64,000 nt of DNA from the NCBI GenBank assembly GCA_021296345.1, contig JAGWAN010000026.1, positions 1 through 64,000 on the forward strand, in the 5' to 3' direction. The notes under the pieces were generated by a model. The model ran no database searches and was not told the origin of the DNA. It worked only from the letters and a program-made list of their open reading frames with translations. Below are positions 44,451-51,970 of the stretch, piece after piece. Position numbers and translations under genes: made by a program. Origin of the DNA: Acidimicrobiia bacterium. GTDB taxonomy: Bacteria > Actinomycetota > Acidimicrobiia > Spongiisociales > Spongiisociaceae. Numbering within the stretch: the first letter of the stretch is position 1; each line of letters opens with the position of its first letter.

Positions 44451-45569
44451 GCTGGCTGCATCACCCACACACACTCCGATAAACCGGTACCTTCCTACGC
44501 TGGCGCCAACCTGGTGAATCTGGCGGCCGAGTTGGAGATCCGCCTCACCGGCCGGTCCCCGACCCGGGGTCTGCGCCCCGGCCTCGCCGAGCTGATCCCC
44601 CAGGCGCGGAACTACCTCCTGCTGATCATCGACGGTGTAGGCGACCGGCAACTCACCCATCCCGCCGCAGCCACCCTCCGCCGGCATCGTCGAGCCGCCC
44701 TGTATGCGCCGTTCCCCACCACCACCACAGTCGGTCTGTCGTCGGTGGCCACTGCACTGGCGCCCATGCAGCACGGCGTGATCGGATACACCCAGTGGAT
44801 GCCCGCCCTCCGCACGGTCGTGAACATGCTCATGTGGGTGGACATGGCAGCGGGACAGCCCATAGACGGCGACCCGGCCGGCTTCCATCCCAGCCCCAAC
44901 CTGGCGGAACGCCTCAACGTCGCGGGTGCGCGAACGGTGATCCTCCAGCCCACCGAGCTCCTGGACACGCCTCTCAGCAACATGGTCTGCCGCGGGGCGG
45001 AACGCCACGGATACTCGTCCCCGTTCGACATCCGGCCGTCGGCCCTCTTCAATGCAGGCAACCGCACCCTGGCTGTCGTGTACCTGGGTGCCGTGGATGC
45101 AGCTGCTCACGCCTCCGGGCAGCGATCGCAGGAGTACGGCACGGCACTTTCCCGAACGGGTCAGGTATTGGAACACCTCAGACGTTCCCTGCCACCCGAC
45201 ACCACCCTCATCGGATCGGCCGACCACGGCCACTGCGACGTCCTTCCGGACGGGAGGATCTACCTGGATGAGAACCTCACCGAAGGCATGCGATTCTGGG
45301 GGGACGGCCGCGTCCTCATGTTCTCCGGACCCCTCGAACGGGTACGCCGGATCGCCCACCGGACCAATGCTCGGTTCGTCAGCGCCGGGCAACTACACCG
45401 ATGGCTCGGCGGAGGACCCCCACACCCAATCCTCAAAGAGTTCCCGGCCGCGGCGCTCCTGGCTCCACCGGGAACGGTCATCCTTCCCCAACACCTCCCC
45501 AGCTCCAACATCGGCCACCACGGCGGGATCACACCCCAAGAGCTACTGATCCCCCTACTAGTCGCCTAG
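44385..45569 (+). CDS. Type I phosphodiesterase/nucleotide pyrophosphatase family protein (alkaline phosphatase superfamily)
   Basis: A 394-residue enzyme of the PF01663/AP superfamily with a two-metal site. Visible elements: LLLIIDGVGDRQL (metal Asp), APFPTTTTVGLSSVATALAPMQHGVIGY (Thr nucleophile region), YLGAVDAAAHASG (metal D/H pair), SADHGHCDV (D-H pair) and GHHGGITPQELLIPLLVA (final metal His). No signal peptide. The only in-frame ATG before the conserved VPSYAGANLVNL start is 44385, and the first 35 codons look atypical, so the true N terminus is uncertain. The substrate may be a nucleotide or phosphonate ester. Confidence 0.86.
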   Translation: MSIKPGSPRCCTGSGGPPRIARAGCITHTHSDKPVPSYAGANLVNLAAELEIRLTGRSPTRGLRPGLAELIPQARNYLLLIIDGVGDRQLTHPAAATLRRHRRAALYAPFPTTTTVGLSSVATALAPMQHGVIGYTQWMPALRTVVNMLMWVDMAAGQPIDGDPAGFHPSPNLAERLNVAGARTVILQPTELLDTPLSNMVCRGAERHGYSSPFDIRPSALFNAGNRTLAVVYLGAVDAAAHASGQRSQEYGTALSRTGQVLEHLRRSLPPDTTLIGSADHGHCDVLPDGRIYLDENLTEGMRFWGDGRVLMFSGPLERVRRIAHRTNARFVSAGQLHRWLGGGPPHPILKEFPAAALLAPPGTVILPQHLPSSNIGHHGGITPQELLIPLLVA

Positions 45570-45600
45570 ACAGCCGGCATCGAGGGCACCAGGAAGCGGC

Positions 45601-46152
45601 CTAGCTGAGCCGGACCAGAGGTATCTCGCGATCGGTGCGCTCCTGGTAATGGGCGTAGCGCGGAGCGCCTGCGATCCGCGCCTCCCACACCGCTTCCCGC
45701 TCAATGCCGGTCAGCGTCTCCGCGGTAGCCGTGAAGACCCGTTCCCTGTTCTGGACGATCACCTCGGGGTTGGCCACGACGTTGTGGTACCAGGCGGGAT
45801 GGTGGTCGGCGCCGCCGAAGGACGCCACGACCACCATCGAGTCGCCGTCAGGCAGGTAGCTAAGGCAGACCGTGTGCCGCCTACCGGAACGACGACCCGT
45901 GGTCCGCAAGAGAATGCAAGGCATCCCGTCGACCCGGCCACCAACCCTGCCTCTGCTCAGCCTGTAGACAGCGACATGCGCCCGCGATATCCAGGGAATG
46001 AGCCACTCCGGAGGCGTCCAAAACCTGACGCGGTCAGAATCGTTCCCGCCTGCTTCGCCCACGCCGCCAGGGTAGGCCCGTAGCCGGTCCAGCGGGTCCA
46101 GCCGGTGACGGCTACGGTCTGGGCTGTGTTGCCTCTTCGTTCGATGTTCCAT
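45601..46152 (-). CDS. Ddn-like deazaflavin (F420)-dependent nitroreductase family protein
   Basis: A split-barrel F420H2-dependent quinone/nitro reductase-type protein of the mycobacterial Ddn/DUF385 family. The core reads ILLRTTGRRSGRRHTVCLSYLPDGDSMVVVAS, then GADHHPAWYHNVVANPEVIVQ, the family fingerprint. The longest frame is 183 residues; the first 35-40 (MEHRTKRQHSP...) are arginine-rich and unlike the family, so translation may begin at an internal GTG near 46060. It is divergent from a methyltransferase. Supports an F420-producing actinobacterial host. Confidence 0.9.
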   Translation of the reverse strand: MEHRTKRQHSPDRSRHRLDPLDRLRAYPGGVGEAGGNDSDRVRFWTPPEWLIPWISRAHVAVYRLSRGRVGGRVDGMPCILLRTTGRRSGRRHTVCLSYLPDGDSMVVVASFGGADHHPAWYHNVVANPEVIVQNRERVFTATAETLTGIEREAVWEARIAGAPRYAHYQERTDREIPLVRLS

Positions 46153-46247
46153 GCGGGCCGGAGGGTTCCGTTCCTTCTCCTGACCTTCTCCGGTGTCTCC
46201 GCTCGGGGTTCGATGCGGTGGCTCGGGTCCGGTCAGGTGGTGGTCGG

Positions 46248-47069
46248 GTGAGTGCGGCGGATCGGTGGCGGGCCGAGTTGGAGGCTTGGGTGATTCCCCA
46301 GCGGCTGCTCGATGCGGCGGAGGAGTCGCCTTACGGCTGGGCGCCGTGGGTGTGGGAACGCCTGTCAGCGGCGGCTCGTTCTGCCCCGCCTCCGGTCACC
46401 TTGGAGATTGCCGGGCGTCTGGCCGGAGAGGACGGTTCGGTGCTCGATGTCGGAGCCGGGAGAGGGCGGGCGTCGCTGCCTCTGGCGGTGTCGGGTCATG
46501 ATCTCACCGCGGTGGAGCCTGATGCCGGGATGGCTGACGGGTTCGAGGAGGATGCGGCCCGGCTCGGTGTTTCGGCCCGGCTGGTGCGGGGCCGATGGCC
46601 GGATGTGGCGGGACAGGTCCCGCAGGCGGATGTTGTGGTGTCGGCCAATGTGGCCTACGACGTGGCGAAAATCGGCCCGTTCGTGGCGGCTCTGGACGCG
46701 GCCGCCCGCCGAGGCGTGGTGATCGAGCTGACAGAGCTCCATCCCCGGGTCACCATGGCCCCGCTGTTCCGCGCCGTCCACGGTGTCGACCGCCCGAACG
46801 GTCCATCGGTCGATGATCTGGCAGAGGTGATCGTCGAGGAACTCGGTGTCCGCCCCAACATGGAGCGCTGGGAACGACCTACCGCGTTGTGGTTCGAGGA
46901 TTGGGACGAGATTCTCGCCTTCTACGGGAGCAGGGTGACCCTGCCGATCACCCGACGCCCCGAGCTGCGACCGATGCTGGAGCCACAGGTCACCGAGCAG
47001 GACGGCCGGCTGCACGTAGGCGACCGGATGGGCCGGTACTGCACCCTCTGGTGGCGCACGAAACGGTGA
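46248..47069 (+). CDS. Class I SAM-dependent methyltransferase
   Basis: A 273-residue methyltransferase. The SAM-binding motif VLDVGAGRGRASLPLA (motif I) is followed by LTAVEPDAGMADGF (acidic end of beta-2), the PQADVVVSANVAYDV motif and RRGVVIELTELHP. The C-terminal part (WERPTALWFEDWDEILAFYGSRV) resembles methyltransferases of unknown target. I prefer GTG 46248, eight bases after AGGTGG, over GTG 46218. Nothing in the context defines the substrate. Confidence 0.85.
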   Translation: MSAADRWRAELEAWVIPQRLLDAAEESPYGWAPWVWERLSAAARSAPPPVTLEIAGRLAGEDGSVLDVGAGRGRASLPLAVSGHDLTAVEPDAGMADGFEEDAARLGVSARLVRGRWPDVAGQVPQADVVVSANVAYDVAKIGPFVAALDAAARRGVVIELTELHPRVTMAPLFRAVHGVDRPNGPSVDDLAEVIVEELGVRPNMERWERPTALWFEDWDEILAFYGSRVTLPITRRPELRPMLEPQVTEQDGRLHVGDRMGRYCTLWWRTKR

Positions 47070-47098
47070 GAGAACCGGCGCCGCGAGAGTCTTGACCA

Positions 47099-47145
47099 GG
47101 AGTTGATCAGGGCGCGACCGAGTCCGAGCCTGCCGGCATCCCGTG
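47099..47145 (-). pseudogene. Fragment of a MalG-type sugar permease gene
   Basis: Bases 47099-47119 are identical to 37692-37712 inside the MalG-type permease. The flanking translation also matches in frame: GRLGLGRALINS here versus GRLGMGRALINS in the permease. Only about 15-20 codons are recognisable, between the methyltransferase and PhyH genes. It is a gene fossil or a captured fragment. Confidence 0.5.
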
Positions 47146-47171
47146 AGAGGGTTTCGCCCACCCTCCTGGAG

Positions 47172-47969
47172 CTATGTCTCTCCGAATCTCTCGAACCGCT
47201 CCGTGGCATCGGCATGGGCCGCAAGCGCCGCCTCATCGAAGTCGGCCTGCGGGCGGGGCTCGAGGTCGAAGTTCCCGTGCTCGTCGATTCCCCTCACGAG
47301 CATGGCCGACTCGCGGATCCCCGCAGTCTGGCGCACATGGGTGGGCAGGTAGCGGAATGCGATTCCGATGCGACGGTCCGATGATCCGTTCGGCCGGGAT
47401 CCGTGGACTGCCAGGACATGGTGGAGTGAGATCTCCCCGGCGGACAGGCTGAGATCGACGCCCTCGCCGTCGGCGACCTCTACCGCCACTTCCTGTCCTC
47501 GAGAAAGCATGTTGTCTTCCCCGAAGGTGTCGTGATGCGTGACCTGGCCCTTCAGGTGGCTGCCCGGCACCACGCGGACGCACCCGTTCTCGGCAGTGCT
47601 GTCGGTGAGTCCCAGCCAAGCCGTGATCACTTCCGGAGGTTCGAGCCCCCAGTAGGTCGAGTCCTGATGCCATGACACGAACCCCGGATCGTGCGGTTCT
47701 TTGATGAAGAAGTCGGTCGACCAGCACAAGATGTTGGGCCCGATGACTTCTTCGACAGCATCCAGGATCCGCGGATGCCGAATCAGCCCATCGAGCCAGG
47801 TCCACACCAAATAGGTCTTGAAGCGGTACTTCTCGGGTAACCCATGATGCTCAGCCTCGAAGGCCTCCAAGCGCCGACGGCACTCCCGGACTTCATCGCC
47901 CGGAAGGACGGGGATCGGGAAGTAGTAGCCATCCCTCCGGTAAGACTCGCTGATGCTGCTGTCGGACAT
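47172..47969 (-). CDS. Phytanoyl-CoA dioxygenase (PhyH) family Fe(II)/2-oxoglutarate oxygenase
   Basis: A 265-residue 2-oxoglutarate-dependent oxygenase. The iron facial triad is seen as WHQDSTYWG (His and Asp) and HGSRPN (distal His); RRIGIAFRYLP supplies the oxoglutarate-binding Arg. The N terminus (YRRDGYYFPIPVLPGDEV) is typical of the group that hydroxylates small polar substrates such as ectoine or phosphonates. ATG 47969 follows GGGAGAG. It stands alone on the minus strand, with no pathway partner evident. Confidence 0.92.
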   Translation of the reverse strand: MSDSSISESYRRDGYYFPIPVLPGDEVRECRRRLEAFEAEHHGLPEKYRFKTYLVWTWLDGLIRHPRILDAVEEVIGPNILCWSTDFFIKEPHDPGFVSWHQDSTYWGLEPPEVITAWLGLTDSTAENGCVRVVPGSHLKGQVTHHDTFGEDNMLSRGQEVAVEVADGEGVDLSLSAGEISLHHVLAVHGSRPNGSSDRRIGIAFRYLPTHVRQTAGIRESAMLVRGIDEHGNFDLEPRPQADFDEAALAAHADATERFERFGET

Positions 47970-48304
47970 GATCGATTCTCTCCCTGGCCGAATCCTAGGC
48001 CGGGAGCAGGCCGCTCCACTCGTCCAACGTTGGTGACAGCCGAGTTCCACGTCCAATCGGCTGTGTCGATCACCCGCTAGCGATTCTCGCACCTGCACGA
48101 ACGCGACAATCTCCGAGAGGTGGACGTGATCACAGAGTTGGCCCGCGGCCAGCGTCGGACGATCCGACGCCCGCCACCTGTCGTGGCTCGGCGAGCATGG
48201 CCTGAGAGGCGGATTGACGACAGTCATGGTGGAAGAGCCGAAGGTCGGCACGCTGGTAGCTTTGGAGGGTAAACACCTACAGGATCGATTGAAAGGAAGA
48301 ACGT
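47970..48304. other. Spacer without recognisable gene
   Basis: These 335 bases precede two divergent genes and must contain their promoters. I see no convincing frame, repeat or hairpin. A GATTGAAAGGAAG segment before 48305 supplies the ribosome site of the next gene. Confidence 0.5.
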
Positions 48305-48667
48305 ATGGCTGAGAACGGCTATGTAGAGGCGATGGTCGCTGAGGCCAATCGCAAAACGGTCCGAGATTGGTTTCTGAGGCTGCTGGGGGTCGTCATCCTG
48401 GTAGGGGTGGGCATGACCGCATTCTATATGTGGCGGGTCACCCACATCCTCGATAAGGGCTTCTCACAGACCATCGCCGCAGTGGAGATCGTCGCGGTGG
48501 TTGTAGAGAACGCCGATACGGTGGCTGAAAAGGAGTCGATCTGCGAACTCGATGGTGGTGAGGTCAGTTGGAATGCTCGCGGGAACAAGGTATGTGATAT
48601 CGAACCGAATGCCCGTGATACGGACTCGAAGTACCAGTTCGACAATGGCGACTGGGTTATCGTGTGA
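48305..48667 (+). CDS. Small single-pass membrane protein with a Cys-containing C-terminal domain
   Basis: A 120-residue protein with a charged N terminus, one membrane segment (LLGVVILVGVGMTAFYMW, about residues 26-43) and a 70-residue C-terminal part. That part has a helical stretch and then a compact acidic end with two cysteines (ESICELDGGEVSW...GNKVCDIEP) that could form a disulfide outside. AAAGGAAG lies upstream of ATG 48305. It is convergent with the hypothetical membrane protein at 48736. No family recognised. Confidence 0.65.
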   Translation: MAENGYVEAMVAEANRKTVRDWFLRLLGVVILVGVGMTAFYMWRVTHILDKGFSQTIAAVEIVAVVVENADTVAEKESICELDGGEVSWNARGNKVCDIEPNARDTDSKYQFDNGDWVIV

Positions 48668-48735
48668 TCGTTGAGTTCGCTTCAGTCTAGGCTTGTGTTC
48701 GAGCACGGGAACGGGTAACTAGCTGTCTATATCAC

Positions 48736-49839
48736 TCATCGATATCTGCTTAGCCACCTGATACACGGATCCCACCACACAAACCGGACCTGCCGCCAGG
48801 AGTCTACATGCCGGATCCTATTGCCCACTGCGAGGGAGCGCCGAGTGGAACCGTGCCACCACGACCGATGATGACGAGTTGTCATCCACATTCCAAACGC
48901 CATGAGCCTCTTGTGCACCGCTGGAGCCACCGTGGCTACCGCCGCAGAACTCATATGCACGAATACGAAGCGATACGTATTATAGATAAACACCACTATC
49001 ACAAGTGCCAAGATCATCTGGAAAGTCACGTGGACACCTGAAGGGACTTGTTTGAGCTCAGCCATCTTGAACACTAGAAACATAAGGCCGAGCTTAATAG
49101 TAACCGTCACAGACAGCGATACTAGACCATGTATCCGGTCTGATCCGTGCGCATAGGACACACGACCAAACCAGCGCCGAGTTGTATCATCATCAGAACC
49201 GCCTTCCTGAGATACCAACCAAAAGCTAGACTTGGGAACGTCGGCAGCCTTGAGTAGGACATCTGGATCACAACCCATACCTGCTGGCCTTATCACCTCC
49301 CATTCCACCACTCTAGATGGAACTCTACCAGGCTTATCTTGTGCTGGCCGGGCACGAGCCCGAACGGTAATACACCTTACGTGTGATACGAACCTTTGTC
49401 CATCTTCTGCCGGAAACAAGATTGCCATGACAAGTTCATTTCCGGTCTTGCAACGTCGGGCAGCTCGGCGAATATGGGGGCTGAAGTCGCCTTCAGACAA
49501 TGTGGCTTGAAGGATCACTCCCGCTTCCAAGGAAGTGTGGCGCGGTTGGCACACCTTCTCTTCATTGAGGAATACAATTCGATCACATAGTGCTACTTGT
49601 TTCTTGGACATCGGGCGGAGCCAGAGTCTACCGTATATGTAGGTGACGACATTGGTGAGCACCGTATCGCCACCTACAAAGCACAATGGGACGGTTTTGT
49701 ATTGGCTGATAATTGACGGTGTAATGCTACCAATGGGAACTAGACGAATAGCATCGCGCATATTCCTTAGTGAGCTAGCTACGACCTGTACCGCCGCGAA
49801 GAGGCCAACAATGGCTAATAGATCCGACAGATCAAACAA
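48736..49839 (-). CDS. Hypothetical membrane protein cotranscribed with a ubiquitin-like gene
   Basis: A 367-residue protein not assignable to a family. The N-terminal helix LLAIVGLFAAVQVVASSL is followed by a soluble middle region (about 85-225) rich in charged residues and Cys. Two more hydrophobic segments follow (VSLSVTVTIKLGLMFLVF and MILALVIVVFIYNTYRFVFV) and then a basic, Trp-rich tail. The start is TTG 49839, nine bases after AGGA, only 11 bases behind the stop of the ubiquitin-like gene, so the two form an operon. The DNA is more AT-rich than the surroundings, suggesting recent transfer. It could be a membrane effector or anchor for its small partner; this is speculation. Confidence 0.7.
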   Translation of the reverse strand: MFDLSDLLAIVGLFAAVQVVASSLRNMRDAIRLVPIGSITPSIISQYKTVPLCFVGGDTVLTNVVTYIYGRLWLRPMSKKQVALCDRIVFLNEEKVCQPRHTSLEAGVILQATLSEGDFSPHIRRAARRCKTGNELVMAILFPAEDGQRFVSHVRCITVRARARPAQDKPGRVPSRVVEWEVIRPAGMGCDPDVLLKAADVPKSSFWLVSQEGGSDDDTTRRWFGRVSYAHGSDRIHGLVSLSVTVTIKLGLMFLVFKMAELKQVPSGVHVTFQMILALVIVVFIYNTYRFVFVHMSSAAVATVAPAVHKRLMAFGMWMTTRHHRSWWHGSTRRSLAVGNRIRHVDSWRQVRFVWWDPCIRWLSRYR

Positions 49840-49850
49840 TGCAATGTTTC

Positions 49851-50117
49851 CTAGACCTGCCGATGAGACCCACAGTGATGAGATCCACAGTGATGCTCAC
49901 AGGAACGGCCGTCCATGACTCGAACCTTCTTACGCGGGAGTAAAACGCCGTCCTCGCCCTTCCAGTTGTTCTGGTAGTCGATACCGGGCGTGCCGATGAT
50001 GTGCTTGTTCTCTGCCTTGTGCAGCTCGTTCCAGATCTTTACGATCTGACTATAAGTCACGATATCATCAACGTTGTACTCGCGACCGCTCACATATATC
50101 TGATTGTGCCCATTCAT
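49851..50117 (-). CDS. Small beta-grasp protein resembling bacterial ubiquitin-like (multiubiquitin-type) domains
   Basis: An 88-residue protein. IYVSGREYNVDDIVTYSQIV near the N terminus and GEDGVLLPRKKVRVMDG near residue 70 follow the layout of bacterial ubiquitin-like domains, which I recall as V-NGR--V---I-Y--IV-L ... VTY--G---G-L-PG-SV-V-DG. The usual final strand after DG is replaced by a His/Cys-rich tail (SCEHHCGSHHCGSH). ATG 50117 has GGAAG eight bases upstream. It heads an operon with the membrane protein at 48736. No E1, E2 or JAB gene is in the window. The resemblance is by eye only; an unrelated small fold is possible. Confidence 0.6.
   Translation of the reverse strand: MNGHNQIYVSGREYNVDDIVTYSQIVKIWNELHKAENKHIIGTPGIDYQNNWKGEDGVLLPRKKVRVMDGRSCEHHCGSHHCGSHRQV
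49862..49891 (-). repeat. 15-bp tandem duplication in the ubiquitin-like gene tail
   Basis: GATGAGAYCCACAGT occurs twice head-to-tail (49862-49876 and 49877-49891), with a weaker third start at 49892. On the coding strand it gives the repeated pentad HHCGS in the His/Cys-rich tail. Slippage here could change tail length. Confidence 0.8.
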
Positions 50118-50556
50118 GGCGTTCTTCCTTTCCTTTGATCCAGTCTCCATTCCGCATCGCTGCGGCGGCACGCATGTCCCCGACTGAGACGCTGGTCGGA
50201 GATCCGCTCTCGGCGCACTCGACTGCGTTACACTTCTGCTGATGAAGGTTCGGCACCGGGGACATGCGGACTTCAACCTGTGGGCTAGGCAGCCCTGGGT
50301 TTTGTCGGATGCTGTGGTAGCGAGTCTCCTTAATTTTGGCTGCCGTGTTTCCGATAGTGCTTAACTGTAGCGTATAAGGTGCCGATGGTGGTGAACTTCG
50401 CTCCTTCCGACGGTCGCCCTCCCTCTCGGGTGCCGGGTCGTCCTTGGCCTCTGCTTGGCGAGCGGCAACTGGTCACCGGTGTCCGATGATGGGCCCGAAG
50501 CTGGCGTCGGCTGCGAGGACAAGCTGACCGTGCGGTCGGAGACGAGGATCGAGGGG
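50118..50556. other. Divergent spacer before the first XRE-ImmA gene
   Basis: The spacer separates the leftward ubiquitin-like operon from a rightward XRE-ImmA gene. TATAAG at 50373-50378 lies six bases before an ATG (50385) that opens a 35-codon frame ending near 50490; it may be a leaderless small gene or a chance frame. Nothing else is assignable. The sequence is mixed in composition, AT-richer around 50320-50390. Confidence 0.35.
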
Positions 50557-51669
50557 GTGGAAGCCGCAGCCCGTCGTGTGGCGCCGGTCTTCTCGGGTCC
50601 CCGTCTGGTGGCCCTGCGCGAGCTGTGCGGAATGACTCAAGCAGCCGTTGCTGGGGAAGCAGGCATCACGGCTTCGGCCTTGAGCCAGGCGGAGCGCGGC
50701 CACACGGCGCTCTCAGCTCGGAACATCGCGAAGGTCGCCCGGTTCTTCCAGGTGACTCCCGATGCCTTGGCCGAGCGGCGTGAGGCAGACCTCGAGATGA
50801 AACCGCAGTTCCGTCACCTGCGGCGCACCTCCGTACGGGAACAGCGCAAGGCAGAACGGTTCGTCCTAGCGACGGCACGCGTCGCGGCCATCCTTCGCGA
50901 CCGGGTCGAGTTTCCAGAGCCGTTTACCTTCACCCACCCGATCAACCCGCTGTTCGGCATCCAAGATGTGGCGGAGGAGGTGGAGCGCGCTGCTGAGCTA
51001 ACGAGGTCGGAGCTCGGTCTCCCCAGGAACGAGCCGATCGGTTCCCGGCTCATCGGCCAGCTCGAGGCAGGAGGAGTCACCGTCGTGCGGGATCCCGAGA
51101 CCGACCGGGACATCGACGCCTACTCTGCAGTCGTTGGCCGACTGCCCGTGATTGTCCTTGATGGAGGCGAGGGATCGGTCTGGGACCGTGACAACTTCAA
51201 CTTGGCTCACGAGCTCGGACATCTCGTGATGCACCGAGGCATTGCCCATACTCCGGGCACGCGTACCGTCGAAGCACAGGCGCATAGATTTGCCGGGGCG
51301 TTTCTCGGACCAGCCGAGGCTTTGCGCAAAGTGTTGCCTCGCCGTCTTGACTGGAACCGCTACCTCGAACTGAAGCGCGAGTGGGGTATGTCGATGGCAG
51401 CGCTTATCCGGCGGGCCAAGGACCTCGGTGTCATCAACGACGCGATGTACACGCGAGCAATGAAGCAGCAGAGCTCCTACGGTTGGAGGAAAGTCGAGCC
51501 TGGCTCGACCGACCGGCTCCTTCCAGTACCCCGCTTTATGCCCCACGCCATGTCCCGAGCCGAAATCTCCACACCCCACCTATCGAAGCGGGCACACCTG
51601 CCCGAAGACGTCGTGCTGCGGATCGTCGGTGAGCGGAAGCCGTCACTCACCGTGGGACTTGCGTCCTAG
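50557..51669 (+). CDS. XRE-type HTH regulator with ImmA/IrrE metallopeptidase domain (first copy)
   Basis: A 370-residue protein joining an N-terminal helix-turn-helix (VALRELCGMTQAAVAGEAGITASALSQAERGHTALSARNIAKVARFF) to a DUF955 zinc protease domain with NLAHELGHLVMH. Such proteins derepress mobile-element or stress genes by cutting repressors, or act with a partner as toxin-antitoxin-like modules. GTG 50557 has GAGG nine bases upstream; starts at 50530 and 50455 are possible but would add sequence before the HTH. The C terminus ends with an FMPHAMSRAEISTPHL-type segment. No partner gene is adjacent. Confidence 0.88.
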   Translation: MEAAARRVAPVFSGPRLVALRELCGMTQAAVAGEAGITASALSQAERGHTALSARNIAKVARFFQVTPDALAERREADLEMKPQFRHLRRTSVREQRKAERFVLATARVAAILRDRVEFPEPFTFTHPINPLFGIQDVAEEVERAAELTRSELGLPRNEPIGSRLIGQLEAGGVTVVRDPETDRDIDAYSAVVGRLPVIVLDGGEGSVWDRDNFNLAHELGHLVMHRGIAHTPGTRTVEAQAHRFAGAFLGPAEALRKVLPRRLDWNRYLELKREWGMSMAALIRRAKDLGVINDAMYTRAMKQQSSYGWRKVEPGSTDRLLPVPRFMPHAMSRAEISTPHLSKRAHLPEDVVLRIVGERKPSLTVGLAS

Positions 51670-51970
51670 CCCAACCGTAGACACACGCAGGTCGGGCGAA
51701 CGGGCTGAAGACGTGTGCCGTGATTCTCGACGGCCATCCTTCGACCATAAAGACATGGGGGAGTGTCGGTGAACATAGTTACTCCGGGCATAGCACCATG
51801 TGGCCCCGCTTGGAGCCGCGTCCTACCGACCTGTTCGCGTCAACGTTGGGACATGCACTGTTCGCTCGCGACTGGGTGGTTCGCTAATAGGCCGCGAAGA
51901 GATCTGGGCGGCGTGCCGGCCCCGTAGATGCGGTTGTGGGGGAAGCGCGGCGATTGGGTAGCGTGGTCCC
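51670..51970. other. Spacer without recognisable gene
   Basis: These 301 bases lie between the XRE-ImmA gene and the UvrA-like gene. I see no coding frame with support, no repeat and no clear terminator. It presumably carries the UvrA paralogue promoter. Confidence 0.5.
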
